Assembly (NCBI GenBank): GCA_016887485.1
Contig: CP069394.1
Span: 124,001-188,000, forward strand
DNA: 64,000 nt
Direction: 5' to 3'
Source of the DNA: Chloroflexota bacterium
GTDB lineage: Bacteria; Chloroflexota; Anaerolineae; Anaerolineales; Anaerolineaceae
In this document: in pieces, positions 44,890 through 53,976 of the stretch
Layout: every line of letters begins with the position of its first letter
Position numbering within the stretch: position 1 is the first letter of the stretch
Notes under the pieces: generated by a model
The model's input: only the letters and a program-made list of their open reading frames with translations
The model's database searches: none
What the model was told of the DNA's origin: nothing
Program-made: the position numbers and the translations under genes

Positions 44890-46602
44890 ATGCGAGTTGA
44901 ACAATCTGAACGCATCGAAATTCTCAAACAGTCTTCCTTGTTTGGCTATTTGACCCCCGGAGAACTTAATCGACTGGCGGGTTTGTTCAAGTCGTCAACT
45001 TGCGCTGAAGGGGAGCCAATATTCGAAGAAGGTGAACCCTCGGAGACGATTTTTTTCGTCTTCGAAGGGGAAGTGGACCTGACGGCAATTCATAAACGGG
45101 AAGAAAGGGTGTTCACTTCCCTTCGCCGGGGGGATTATTTTGGTGAGGAATCGCTTTTTGAGGATGACCCACGCTATTACACGGCTATTGCTGCAACCGA
45201 TGTGGTTCTGTTGACATTGGATGTGGATAGTTACCTTTATATTTACCCCGATCTACCGGATATTGAAGAGCGGCTTGAGATAGCCGTGGACAGCCGAAAA
45301 CTGGCGTCGCGGATGCCATTCCCCTGGTTGGGGAAAGACGAGTATCCTCTGGTTGTTGCCCGGCGGCACCCAGCCGTTCTCTGGGCCAAAGAGGTCACAT
45401 CCATTGTCGTTGGCCTGGTCGCCATCGTGGCGGGATTTTTTACATCAGCGCTTTGGCTGCCGGACAGACCCTATGGCTGGCTGATGATGGGTTTGGGTGG
45501 GGGCATTGCCTTGATTTGGTCCATCTGGACTTATTTTGACTGGCGAAATGATTTCTTCCTGCTGACGAATAAGCGGGTGGTTTGGGTTGAAAAGGTGGCC
45601 CTGATTTATGACAGTCGAAAGGAAGCGCCCCTGCGGACGATCATGTCTATTGGTGAGTCGCGGACACGGCTGGGAAGTATTTTCGGGTTCTCGGATGTGG
45701 TTGTGACGACCTATGTTGGCACGATCCGACTGCACGATCTGGCCCGTGCCAAGCTGATCTCCAGCTTGATTGAGATTTATTGGCACCACGCGGATGATTT
45801 CAACCGGCGTGAAGAGGCTGACCTGATGGACTTGAAGCTCCGGCAGAAACTGGACGATCTGGCCTATCCAGATGACCTGACCCGGCCGGCGGTGACGCAA
45901 AGGGTTGAGCCTGAACCTGAGGAGCAGATCAAGGAAACTGGTTTCCTCGCCTGGCTGTTCTCAGATTTCATTCGGCTGCGCTATGAGGCGAACGGCGCAA
46001 TTACCTATCGCAAACATTGGTTTGTGCTTGTCAGGGCGGCGTGGCTGCCGGTTTTGTTGATGTTTGGGATGCTTGCGGTGGTGATCGTCCGGGTGACAGG
46101 CGGCCTAGCTTTCATACCGATGAATTCAGCGTTATTTGGTTTGATTGCCCTGATGTTTGTTGATTTCCTCTGGATCCTCTATCAATATGCGGACTGGCGG
46201 AATGACATCTTCCAGGTAACCCTGGATCAGATCATTGACTTTGATCGGAAGCCTTTGGGGAAGATGCGAAAGCGGTCCGCTCCTTTGGAAAATGTACTGA
46301 GCATTGAATATGATCGCCGTGGCTTTTGGGGTTTTGTTTTCAATTTTGGTACGGTTTATATCACGGTGGGTAATACCCGCCTGACCTTTGATTTCGTGTA
46401 TAATCCATCCGCTGTCCAACAGGATATCTTTTACCGGATGGGAGAGCGGCTGGAAAAATTACGGCAATATGAAATTGATTCGGAGCGTGAGCGAATTTCC
46501 GAATGGATAGCCAGCTATCACCGTCGGATGGTGAAGAACCAGGATGGGGATGGCGGGAGTGAGAATCCGATGAAATCAACGGAACCATATGACGGACGTT
46601 GA
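44890..46602 (+). CDS. Cyclic-nucleotide-binding-like / bacterial PH domain membrane protein
   Basis: 570 residues from ATG 44890; a longer frame from 44770 would place the promoter inside the gene. A CNB fold (about 1-125) is followed by two membrane helices and a bacterial PH (bPH2) domain (about 215-310), then a second helix pair (about 380-430) and a second bPH domain (about 445-520). In the CNB phosphate cassette FGEESLFEDDP is kept, but the phosphate-binding Arg is replaced (RYYTAIA), so cyclic nucleotide binding is doubtful. Divergent to the pseudo-cyclase protein. Confidence 0.85.
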   Translation: MRVEQSERIEILKQSSLFGYLTPGELNRLAGLFKSSTCAEGEPIFEEGEPSETIFFVFEGEVDLTAIHKREERVFTSLRRGDYFGEESLFEDDPRYYTAIAATDVVLLTLDVDSYLYIYPDLPDIEERLEIAVDSRKLASRMPFPWLGKDEYPLVVARRHPAVLWAKEVTSIVVGLVAIVAGFFTSALWLPDRPYGWLMMGLGGGIALIWSIWTYFDWRNDFFLLTNKRVVWVEKVALIYDSRKEAPLRTIMSIGESRTRLGSIFGFSDVVVTTYVGTIRLHDLARAKLISSLIEIYWHHADDFNRREEADLMDLKLRQKLDDLAYPDDLTRPAVTQRVEPEPEEQIKETGFLAWLFSDFIRLRYEANGAITYRKHWFVLVRAAWLPVLLMFGMLAVVIVRVTGGLAFIPMNSALFGLIALMFVDFLWILYQYADWRNDIFQVTLDQIIDFDRKPLGKMRKRSAPLENVLSIEYDRRGFWGFVFNFGTVYITVGNTRLTFDFVYNPSAVQQDIFYRMGERLEKLRQYEIDSERERISEWIASYHRRMVKNQDGDGGSENPMKSTEPYDGR

Positions 46603-46649
46603 GTTCAGGGCTTGATCTTACTGGTAGAATCCTATATGAGGTGTAAACA

Positions 46650-47159
46650 ATGACAATATTGAATATCGTAACATTTCCCGATAAAGTGTTACGCACAGAA
46701 ACAGAAACAATTTCAGAATTTAACCACGAGTTGAACACTTTGGTAGAAAACATGGTTGAGACCATGCGTGTGGCCCCAGGCGTGGGCCTGGCGGCGCCGC
46801 AGGTTGGTGTCTCGAAGAAGCTGGTTGTGGTTGAATATGGCAGCGAAATGGATGAATCCTTCCCCAAACAGCTTTATGTTTTGGTGAATCCCGAAATCAC
46901 GGAGCGCTCTGAAGAAATCGTGCGCGGGATTGAAGGCTGCCTGTCCGTTCCGGACCTGGTCGGCACCGTGGACCGTGCCCAGGTGGTAACTGTTAAAGCC
47001 CAGGACCAGCAGGGCAAACCCTTGAAGATCAGGGCGGAAGGCTGGTTGGCACGGATTTTTCAGCATGAGATCGATCATATTAACGGCATTCTCTATACGG
47101 ACCGGACCAATGATATTTGGCAGCCGGATGAGGATGACGAGGACATCCCTGACGTTTAA
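46650..47159 (+). CDS. def: Peptide deformylase
   Basis: 169 residues. Motif 1 GVGLAAPQVG, motif 2 EGCLSVPD, motif 3 QHEIDHING: the metal ligands Cys and two His are complete. It removes the formyl group from new proteins. ATG 46650 with GAGGTG upstream; TAGAAT minus-10 near 46624. Its stop overlaps the recF start as TAATG. Confidence 0.97.
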   Translation: MTILNIVTFPDKVLRTETETISEFNHELNTLVENMVETMRVAPGVGLAAPQVGVSKKLVVVEYGSEMDESFPKQLYVLVNPEITERSEEIVRGIEGCLSVPDLVGTVDRAQVVTVKAQDQQGKPLKIRAEGWLARIFQHEIDHINGILYTDRTNDIWQPDEDDEDIPDV

Positions 47160-48364
47160 TGTACCTGAAGCGGCTTTCCCTGACTGATTTCCGTCAATTT
47201 TCCCGGCTGGATCTTGATGTTCCCCGGGAAATATTTCTGTTGGTGGGCGCTAATGCACAGGGGAAGACCACACTTTTGGAAGCCATTTATTTCCTTTCAA
47301 CTTTCTCTTCCTTCCACGCCAGCTCTGACCGGCAGCTGATCAATTTTAGCCTGCCGGATGTCGGCACAACTGTTGGCCGGATCGTTGGCGATTTTGTGCG
47401 CAAAGACGGGGAACATCAGATTGAAGTCCGCCTGATCCGGGAGAATATCAACGGCAATGGGCGTTCACGCTTCCGCAAGGAGGTGCTGCTGGACGGCGTC
47501 AAGAGGAAGATGAGCGAAGTCGTGGGCCAGTTCAATGCCGTGATCTTCCTGCCGCAGATGGCGAGGATTATCGAGGAAAGTCCTTCAGACCGCCGGCGCT
47601 ATCTGGATATGCTGATCTCTCAGGTTTCCCCTCAATATCTCCAACATTTGTCAGCTTATGCTCAAACTCTGACCCAGCGTAACGCCTTGTTGAAGCTGTT
47701 GGCGGAACGGGGCGGGGATGTGGAACAATTGGCCGTTTGGGATGGGATGTTGGCCCGGCATGGCGCGTTCATAATGAAGGAACGCATCAAGGCTATTTGT
47801 GAATTGGAAGAAGAAGCGCGACGAATCCATTACAGCCTGACAAGCGGCAAGGAAGTGCTGCGACTGGATTACCAGCCAGCTTATGACCCGCTTGAAAAAC
47901 CCGAGGGGCAGATGATGTTGAATGTGTCCACGGTGGCGGATCGGTCAGGGTTCACCCTGGAAGAGATGGAAAAGGGGATGGTGGCAGCTCTGGGTAAGCA
48001 CCAGCGGGAAGAGATCGCCCGAGGGGTGACCACCCTTGGCCCCCACCGGGATGAGCTGCGTTTTCTCAGCAATCAGGTGGACTTGGGCGAGTATGGCTCG
48101 CGGGGCCAGGGGCGAACGGCTTTGTTGGCGTTGAAGCTGGGGGAAGTGAACTGGCTGCGAACCAAGACCGGTGAATGGCCTGTGCTGCTGCTGGATGAGA
48201 TCATGTCCGAGTTGGACGTCCAACGCCGGGTGGATTTGTTGGCGACGCTGGCGGAGTGTGATCAGGCGATCCTGACCTCAACGGATCTGAGTATGTTTGA
48301 GCAGGATTTTGTGGAGAGTCATGCGGCGTGGCGGGTTGAAGGTGGCATGGTGCACCGCGAATAA
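47159..48364 (+). CDS. recF: DNA replication and repair protein RecF
   Basis: 401 residues. Walker A GANAQGKTTLLEAIYFLS; signature region GRTALLALKLGEVNWL; Walker B WPVLLLDEIMSELD. It loads RecA at gaps with RecO/RecR. Here it is translationally coupled to def rather than in the usual dnaA-dnaN-recF-gyrB cluster. Confidence 0.96.
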   Translation: MYLKRLSLTDFRQFSRLDLDVPREIFLLVGANAQGKTTLLEAIYFLSTFSSFHASSDRQLINFSLPDVGTTVGRIVGDFVRKDGEHQIEVRLIRENINGNGRSRFRKEVLLDGVKRKMSEVVGQFNAVIFLPQMARIIEESPSDRRRYLDMLISQVSPQYLQHLSAYAQTLTQRNALLKLLAERGGDVEQLAVWDGMLARHGAFIMKERIKAICELEEEARRIHYSLTSGKEVLRLDYQPAYDPLEKPEGQMMLNVSTVADRSGFTLEEMEKGMVAALGKHQREEIARGVTTLGPHRDELRFLSNQVDLGEYGSRGQGRTALLALKLGEVNWLRTKTGEWPVLLLDEIMSELDVQRRVDLLATLAECDQAILTSTDLSMFEQDFVESHAAWRVEGGMVHRE

Positions 48365-48368
48365 ACAA

Positions 48369-48480
48369 GTAGGTCATGTGCTGCGAAGCGCACGTGACAA
48401 TATAAAGTTGTCCCCATTGCTTTTCTCAAAACAATGAATAGAAGTCACGTAGGCGGCCGGAGCCGCCATACGTGACCTAC
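48369..48480. repeat. GTAGGTCACG-type palindromic repeat pair
   Basis: Hairpin 1 GTAGGTCATGTGCTGCGAAG.. ending CGTGAC (48369-48397) and hairpin 2 GTCACGTAGGCGGCC.. ending CGTGACCTAC (48443-48480). Outer ends are exact complements (GTAGGTCA/TGACCTAC with one gap). Same plan as at 27032. Confidence 0.75.
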
Positions 48481-48539
48481 TACCTGATGCACTAAAAAAT
48501 CGGGAATACTCCAGTGTAAAGAAAAAGTATTTTAATCTC

Positions 48540-49913
48540 TTAATTTGGTATCGGTCGATAAAAACCAAACTCTCTATATTCTGCACCGCCTGCTGCCAAA
48601 TTAATTGTGTAATGATCTGGTGTACTATAAGCATACCGGCTTGTGATTTTTAAGCAGTATGTTCCTGCCGACAAGCCAGAGAATGTTGATGAGTTAGCAG
48701 TTGTTGAATACAGATTTGAAGATGACGATGGACATGCGCCCGATTGGAGAGTAACAACAAAATACCTGTCGGTATTTAACGACTCACCTGGGTCTTTTGT
48801 TCCGAGATTGTAATTATCATCGTAAACTATGTAGCTGATACTTCCCGGCTGGGGAGAGTTCGATTTTTCCGTGGGTTCTGCTGGAACATAGCATAATCCC
48901 ATGATGGGTGTTGTGGCATCAAAGCCATAGGTTTCCCGGCAGGTGTTATCGACCAGGTTGAGGGCTTTGAGGGGGTATGTGCTGTGAGATTTGTAGGGTG
49001 AACCGGCCTCAGATTCGGTGAAATTATCATGCAGGTCAATCAGGGCGGGATCAAGTAAGCTATCAGCAGACCAGACGCCCCATACAAAGGTGCCCATCCC
49101 AACCAGTGATTTCTTGAAAGCCAAGGTCACGGTTGGAGGTGTGCCTGTGTTGATCCTGGCCCAGGCGGCATCCGGGTCATCCAGGACGGCGTTTGAGAAA
49201 ACCACCTGGTCAAAACCATTTCCGGCATAGCCGCTATCCGGCCGCATGATGGAAGAGCCGCCTACGTCATTATTGCTATCACGATAGACGCTCACGCCAT
49301 CTATGCTCCAGCTGGTTGAGGTTGGATGATCTGCGATCACCAAAAGGTCCCCGCGGCCATCTCGATCCTCATCAATCTCGACGCCATAGGCGGCTTGCAA
49401 CCCGCCACCTGGGTGTTCCCCTGCAAGGGTGAGGGTGACATAATAGAACGTGTCATCTGATGATATTTCGGCCTTGTTGATATCAATATCTGGTCGATAG
49501 ATCATATCTTCTTCTGTGAATGGCCGTTCATATAAATTCGCAACATAATCATCTCCCCCATTGACGGTTTTATCATCAGCGGTTTTACTGGAATCGGTAT
49601 CATAGAACCATTTTGAAACCCAGCCCGGTTCGCTCGGTGTGATTTCATGGGAGATTTCCGTTGGTGCGGGAGTTTCTTCCTCTTCTTCTGCCTCTACTGT
49701 GTCCTCAACAATTTCCGTTTCGGTAATATCTAGTGGTGCTTCAGTGGACTCAATTGAACTCTCTTCGGCATTAGCAGTTTGAGTAAATGCTCTCGCAACG
49801 GCAGTTTGGCCGATGCTTTCTTCCATTTCACTATCAACGCCTTGGGAGCATGCTGTAAGAATGAGTATTAGAAAAGTAACAATACAGATCACTCGCAGTC
49901 TTGACACTTTCAT
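48540..49913 (-). CDS. Lipoprotein with SdrD-like C-terminal domain (paralogue A)
   Basis: 457 residues from ATG 49913 (GGAGGAAG upstream). Signal with lipobox LTAC, an acidic low-complexity stalk (about 25-95), a beta-rich central domain (about 95-345; motif VEIDEDRDGRGDLLV), and a C-terminal Cna-B/SdrD-like module (YDDNYNLGTKDPGE). Predicted to be anchored on the outer face of the membrane. The central domain is nearly identical to the next gene; the ends are not. Function unknown. Confidence 0.8.
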   Translation of the reverse strand: MKVSRLRVICIVTFLILILTACSQGVDSEMEESIGQTAVARAFTQTANAEESSIESTEAPLDITETEIVEDTVEAEEEEETPAPTEISHEITPSEPGWVSKWFYDTDSSKTADDKTVNGGDDYVANLYERPFTEEDMIYRPDIDINKAEISSDDTFYYVTLTLAGEHPGGGLQAAYGVEIDEDRDGRGDLLVIADHPTSTSWSIDGVSVYRDSNNDVGGSSIMRPDSGYAGNGFDQVVFSNAVLDDPDAAWARINTGTPPTVTLAFKKSLVGMGTFVWGVWSADSLLDPALIDLHDNFTESEAGSPYKSHSTYPLKALNLVDNTCRETYGFDATTPIMGLCYVPAEPTEKSNSPQPGSISYIVYDDNYNLGTKDPGESLNTDRYFVVTLQSGACPSSSSNLYSTTANSSTFSGLSAGTYCLKITSRYAYSTPDHYTINLAAGGAEYREFGFYRPIPN

Positions 49914-50033
49914 ATTCTTCCTCCGTCTGATTAAACAAAATAAAACCCAATCCTGCAACGAATAAATGGGCTGGGGGACGTTTATTGCAGGTTTTTATTA
50001 GCCGGATTAGTGGAGTAGGTCAGGTATGAAAAA

Positions 50034-50058
50034 GGGGCACCTGAATTACAGGTGCCCC
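50034..50058 (-). terminator. Terminator of lipoprotein paralogue B
   Basis: GGGGCACCTG, loop AATTA, CAGGTGCCCC; on the minus strand followed by TTTTTC. Just after the stop at 50080. Confidence 0.92.
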
Positions 50059-50079
50059 CTTTTGTTTCTTAACGATGCA

Positions 50080-51465
50080 TTATTGAATTACGTAAAATCC
50101 AAATGGAACGAAACGCGATTGTCCCGGTGAGAGGGTAAATGTATATTGGGTGGGTGTGGTCGGGTTGGTGCCACCGACGATTCTGACACAATAGGGACCG
50201 GCAGGCAGCCCAGACCAGTTGAAAGCCCTAATTGAGGTGGATCTTATTGCTCCTGAGCACGATGTGTTGGGATAAAGATATATCGTGACATTGTAAATTG
50301 TGTAGGGTTCACCTGAGTTGTATACACCATTATTGTTGATGTCGTCAAAAGCCACCCCGTAGATCGTCACCGGGTCGGGTGCAGTCGTTGGGCGTTGGGT
50401 TGGTTCAGGTGTCGGCTCTGGTGTGGGTTCTTCTGGCACATAGCATAGGCCAGCAATTGGGGTTGTAGCATCAAAGCCATAGGTTTCCCGGCAGGTGTTA
50501 TCGACCAGGTTGAGGGCCTTGAGGGGATAGGTGCTATGAGATTGATAGGGCGAACCGGCCTCAGATTCGGTGAAGTTGTCATGCAGGTCGATAAGGGCGG
50601 GATCGAGCAGGCTTTCGGCTGCCCAAACGCCCCACACAAAGGTACCCATGCCAACCAGCGATTTCTTGAAGGCAAAGGTCACGGTTGGGGGGGTGCCAGT
50701 GCTGATCCTGGCCCAGGCGGCATCCGGGTCATCCAGGACGGCGTTTGAAAAGACCACCTGGTCATAGCCGTTCCCGGCATAGCTGCTATCCGGCCGCATG
50801 ATAGAAGAGCCGCCCACGTCATTATTACTATCACGGTGGACGCCCACGCCATCAATGCTCCAGCTTGTTGCAGTTGGATGGTCTGCGACCACCAATAGGT
50901 CCCCGCGGCCATCTCGATCTTCATCAATCTCGACCCCATAGGCGGCTTGCAACCCGCCATCTGGGTGTTCCCCTGAGAGGGTGATGATGACATAATAAAA
51001 CGTGTCATCCGATGAGATTTCCGCTTTCTTGATATCCACATCCGGACGATAAACCATTTCGCTATCTGTGAATGGCCGTTCATACAGGTTGGCCACGAAA
51101 TCATCGCCACCGGTCACATAACCATTGCTGGCGTTTTTAGAGGAATCGGTATCATAGAACCATTTATAGATCCAACCCGGTTCTCCTGGTGTGATGTCGT
51201 GGGTTACCTCAACAATGGGTTCCTCAGTTTCTTCGATTTCTTCTGTGTCCTCAACACTCTCTTCCGGCACAACAGCTTCCTCGGTTTCCTGTCCACCCTC
51301 GGGTTGGGTTTCAGCCATGGCGGTTTGAGTCGCAGAAAGGGCAACTGCAGTTTGGGCGACGCTTTCTGCCTCCGAATTGTTTGTGGTGATTGTAAAACCG
51401 CAGGCAGAAAGCATCAATGAGAGCACGGTCAATAGACACAATCCAACCAGCATAGTTTTCTTCAT
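50080..51465 (-). CDS. Lipoprotein with SdrD-like C-terminal domain (paralogue B)
   Basis: 461 residues. Signal with lipobox LSAC, an acidic stalk (EETEEIEETEE), the same central domain as paralogue A (motif VEIDEDRDGRGDLLV), a Pro-Thr linker (EPTPEPTPEPTQRP) and a SdrD-like module (VAFDDINNNGVYNSGEP). Surface lipoprotein of unknown role. Together with paralogue A it is a tandem duplicate; the Pro-Thr linker is seen only in B. Confidence 0.8.
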   Translation of the reverse strand: MKKTMLVGLCLLTVLSLMLSACGFTITTNNSEAESVAQTAVALSATQTAMAETQPEGGQETEEAVVPEESVEDTEEIEETEEPIVEVTHDITPGEPGWIYKWFYDTDSSKNASNGYVTGGDDFVANLYERPFTDSEMVYRPDVDIKKAEISSDDTFYYVIITLSGEHPDGGLQAAYGVEIDEDRDGRGDLLVVADHPTATSWSIDGVGVHRDSNNDVGGSSIMRPDSSYAGNGYDQVVFSNAVLDDPDAAWARISTGTPPTVTFAFKKSLVGMGTFVWGVWAAESLLDPALIDLHDNFTESEAGSPYQSHSTYPLKALNLVDNTCRETYGFDATTPIAGLCYVPEEPTPEPTPEPTQRPTTAPDPVTIYGVAFDDINNNGVYNSGEPYTIYNVTIYLYPNTSCSGAIRSTSIRAFNWSGLPAGPYCVRIVGGTNPTTPTQYTFTLSPGQSRFVPFGFYVIQ

Positions 51466-51520
51466 TATTACCTCCTATAGTCTCTCTTAAATACTTAAAT
51501 ACTCAAACAAGAAGTACTGG

Positions 51521-51532
51521 TTCGTTAACGAA
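51521..51532. promoter_or_regulatory. Perfect 12-nt palindrome upstream of lipoprotein B
   Basis: TTCGTTAACGAA, 56 nt before the start of paralogue B. Could be an operator. The rest of the 310-nt gap 51466-51775 shows only T/A-rich sequence and the terminator at 51736. Confidence 0.3.
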
Positions 51533-51735
51533 AACAAACGGGCCATGACTGAGATGAGGGGTATTGATTTGGGTCACGCTACGGTGGGAAAATTGTTGTA
51601 TGCTTATTGTATATTAAAATGATTAGCCCCGGCAAGTTGGATTTATTTTAATTTCATCTCATGACAAAGGCTTTTCGTGTGATTTATGCTGATTTGTGAG
51701 GGAGAACCTGAGGAGTTAAAAAGGTAAATAAAAAA

Positions 51736-51758
51736 AATCCCCGGTTATTCCGGGGATT
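51736..51758 (-). terminator. Terminator of the NDK-like/SIS operon
   Basis: AATCCCCGG, loop TTATT, CCGGGGATT, followed on the minus strand by a run of eight T. Confidence 0.93.
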
Positions 51759-51775
51759 CTCTTTTAATTTAAGGA

Positions 51776-52828
51776 TTACCAGGTCTTTGTGACCTTGTTC
51801 AAGCCACGGGGCTGATCAACATCAAAACCACGAGAGGCTGCTAGGTACATGCCGAACAACTGACCGGGAATGATGGCCGATATGGGAGAAAGCCATTCCG
51901 GAATGCCGGTGGGCAAAACCAGCTTTTGGTCGGACAATTTCAATGGTTCGGATTCGTCGCTGATCACGACAACTTCCGCTTCCCGTTGTTGGACATGTTT
52001 GATCAGGGAGATCATTTCAGCGTTCATCTTGCCGCTGGGGGCAAAGACAAAGACCGGGAAGCCCTGATCCACCAAAGCGACGGGACCATGCAGGAAATCA
52101 GCACTGGAATATGGCTCAGCGATTGTATATGTCAGCTCTTTCACTTTGAGCGCGAATTCAAAGGCTGAGGCATAGTTGTAACCCCGGCCGATCATCACAC
52201 AGTGGGACATATAGCGATAGCGTTCCACCAACTGGGCGGCGTGTTCTTCAATGGCGAAAACATTCTGAACCTGATCCGGGAAAGCGGCCAGGTCTTCTAC
52301 GTATTGGGGGAGGGGATTGAGCGCAGTGGAGAGCAGGGCCAGGGTAGTTAGTTGGGTGGAATAGGTTTTAGTAGCGGCCAGGGATATCTCCGGCTCGGCC
52401 TGCAGGTCCATAACGATATCGGCTGCGTTGCCAAGGTCCGAATCCGGGATATTGGTGATCGCAGCGGTCAGCGCACCTTGTTTGCGGCCTTCCGTCAGGA
52501 CGGAGACGATATCCGGGCTTTTTCCGCTCTGGCTGATGCCCAGCACCAGGCTGTCCTTGAGATAAGGAGGCTGGTCATAGATGGTGAAAAGGCTGGGGGT
52601 TGCCAGGCTGACAACAAGCTGGTTATGCGCGCCTAACAGATACTTCGCATAGCGACCGGCGTTATCGCTGGTGCCGCGAGCCGCAATGAACACATGCCGG
52701 ATCCCACGCGACAGAATTTCCTCAGCCAGGGCGCTGATGCTGTTCTGGGTGTTCTCAATCAAGTTTCGGATCAGGTTTGGCTGTTGGTGAATTTCCTGAT
52801 AGAGGTGAGACTCTGGAATGGGTTTCAT
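51776..52828 (-). CDS. SIS-domain sugar-phosphate isomerase/deaminase
   Basis: 350 residues, two SIS domains, no glutaminase half. Motifs HVFIAARGTSDNAGRYAKYL, SQSGKSPD, SLAATKTYSTQL, LIGRGYN-like MIGRGYNYASAFEFALK, and the final DQPRGLNKVTKTW are those of the GlmS isomerase-half group (AgaS/NagB-II/FrlB-type). It probably deaminates or isomerises an amino-sugar phosphate. ATG 52828 with AAGGAGCC. 39 nt downstream of the NDK-like gene in the same operon. Confidence 0.88.
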   Translation of the reverse strand: MKPIPESHLYQEIHQQPNLIRNLIENTQNSISALAEEILSRGIRHVFIAARGTSDNAGRYAKYLLGAHNQLVVSLATPSLFTIYDQPPYLKDSLVLGISQSGKSPDIVSVLTEGRKQGALTAAITNIPDSDLGNAADIVMDLQAEPEISLAATKTYSTQLTTLALLSTALNPLPQYVEDLAAFPDQVQNVFAIEEHAAQLVERYRYMSHCVMIGRGYNYASAFEFALKVKELTYTIAEPYSSADFLHGPVALVDQGFPVFVFAPSGKMNAEMISLIKHVQQREAEVVVISDESEPLKLSDQKLVLPTGIPEWLSPISAIIPGQLFGMYLAASRGFDVDQPRGLNKVTKTW

Positions 52829-52867
52829 GGGGCTCCTTTAGGGGCGTGCTTGGTCAAAGATAAAAAA

Positions 52868-53866
52868 TTAAACGGGGTTGTCCAGCACAAAGTGGATCGC
52901 ATCCTTGGTGTCCATGTTTTCCGTTTCGGAGAACAGATCGCTGTCATCCACTTCGGGATTTTCCAGCAGTTTGAAGGCCAGATCACGGGGGACGCCCGCG
53001 TCAATCGAACGCTGGATGGCGGCAGGCGGGGTGATGGCAGGGTCAAGGTTCAGCAGATTGCCGAAGAAATTGACTACCTCATAGGCCGCTTCGTAGGGGC
53101 CGGCGGAGAGGTGAACGCCGTTGGTGTTGATCCCGACTTCGGCCTGGCCATATTTCTCAGGGTCGGCGTGGAGCATGCCCCGAATGGAATCTGGGATCGC
53201 ACGCTCCGGGAAGGTGTCACCTACCAGGCTGAATTTCATCCGTTCCCAATCTGTGTTGGTGTGCAGGAGCATCAGGACAATGCGATGGTCCGACCGGGTG
53301 AAGTGGGCCAGTTGGGAGGGATGAAAGCCGTTGACCAGCAGGATTGGCTGTCCCTGGAAGGTCTCTTCCACAAAATAGAAGCCGCTGCGCATTTTCTCTG
53401 CGCCTTTACCAAACCACACATCCGAAAGGGTATCCAAATCGGTATTGAAGTTTGTTAAGAATTCATGACCGCCGAGGATCTTATGATCGCCAGTGTCTTT
53501 GATGCCTAATTTAGCAAACATCGCCTGGCGGGTTTCGCCATCAATCAGAGTGGATGCAAATCGGGAGAGCTGATTGATGAATCCATAGTGACGGTTCATG
53601 ATCTCATATTGCTCAAGAATTGCACCGGGGACAATGGCGGCACCGCTGATGGTGACTTCGTATTCTTCGAATTTCTTCTGAATCAGATGCAGGCTGTTTT
53701 CGATCTTGGCATCGTCCTGCACTTCCAACAGTTCAGGCTTGATGAAGAAGACCAGCTCATTTTCGGCATTGGTCGTTCCAACTTCAATCGGTTGGATGAT
53801 CTCCGCTTCTTCGGCAGATCGGATCTTGGAGATGATGGATGGTTGGAAAATTGGATTTTCGGTCAT
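52868..53866 (-). CDS. Large protein with nucleoside-diphosphate-kinase-like segments
   Basis: 332 residues, about twice a normal NDK. The N-terminus resembles the NDK start (ELVFFIKPELLEV; then EEYEVTISGAAIV and EIMNRHYGFI). The later part resembles the NDK end (AIPDSIRGML and NGVHLSAGPYEAAYEV, compare GTIRG and NVIHGSDS). About 120 residues are inserted between (about 100-220). A histidine sits where NDK keeps its phospho-His (NGVH). Kinase activity is unproven. Operon with the SIS gene. Confidence 0.55.
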   Translation of the reverse strand: MTENPIFQPSIISKIRSAEEAEIIQPIEVGTTNAENELVFFIKPELLEVQDDAKIENSLHLIQKKFEEYEVTISGAAIVPGAILEQYEIMNRHYGFINQLSRFASTLIDGETRQAMFAKLGIKDTGDHKILGGHEFLTNFNTDLDTLSDVWFGKGAEKMRSGFYFVEETFQGQPILLVNGFHPSQLAHFTRSDHRIVLMLLHTNTDWERMKFSLVGDTFPERAIPDSIRGMLHADPEKYGQAEVGINTNGVHLSAGPYEAAYEVVNFFGNLLNLDPAITPPAAIQRSIDAGVPRDLAFKLLENPEVDDSDLFSETENMDTKDAIHFVLDNPV

Positions 53867-53926
53867 GTAACCTCTTTTTTTCTTGTGATATGCCTAATTA
53901 TACCCAGAACAAAGGGGACAATAAAA

Positions 53927-53955
53927 AAGGTGCAGGTCAATTTGGCCTGCACCTT
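53927..53955 (-). terminator. Terminator of the NBR1-Ig lipoprotein gene
   Basis: AAGGTGCAGG, loop, CCTGCACCTT; on the minus strand followed by TTTTTTATT. Confidence 0.92.
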
Positions 53956-53976
53956 AAATTTGATTCTGGATATGGA

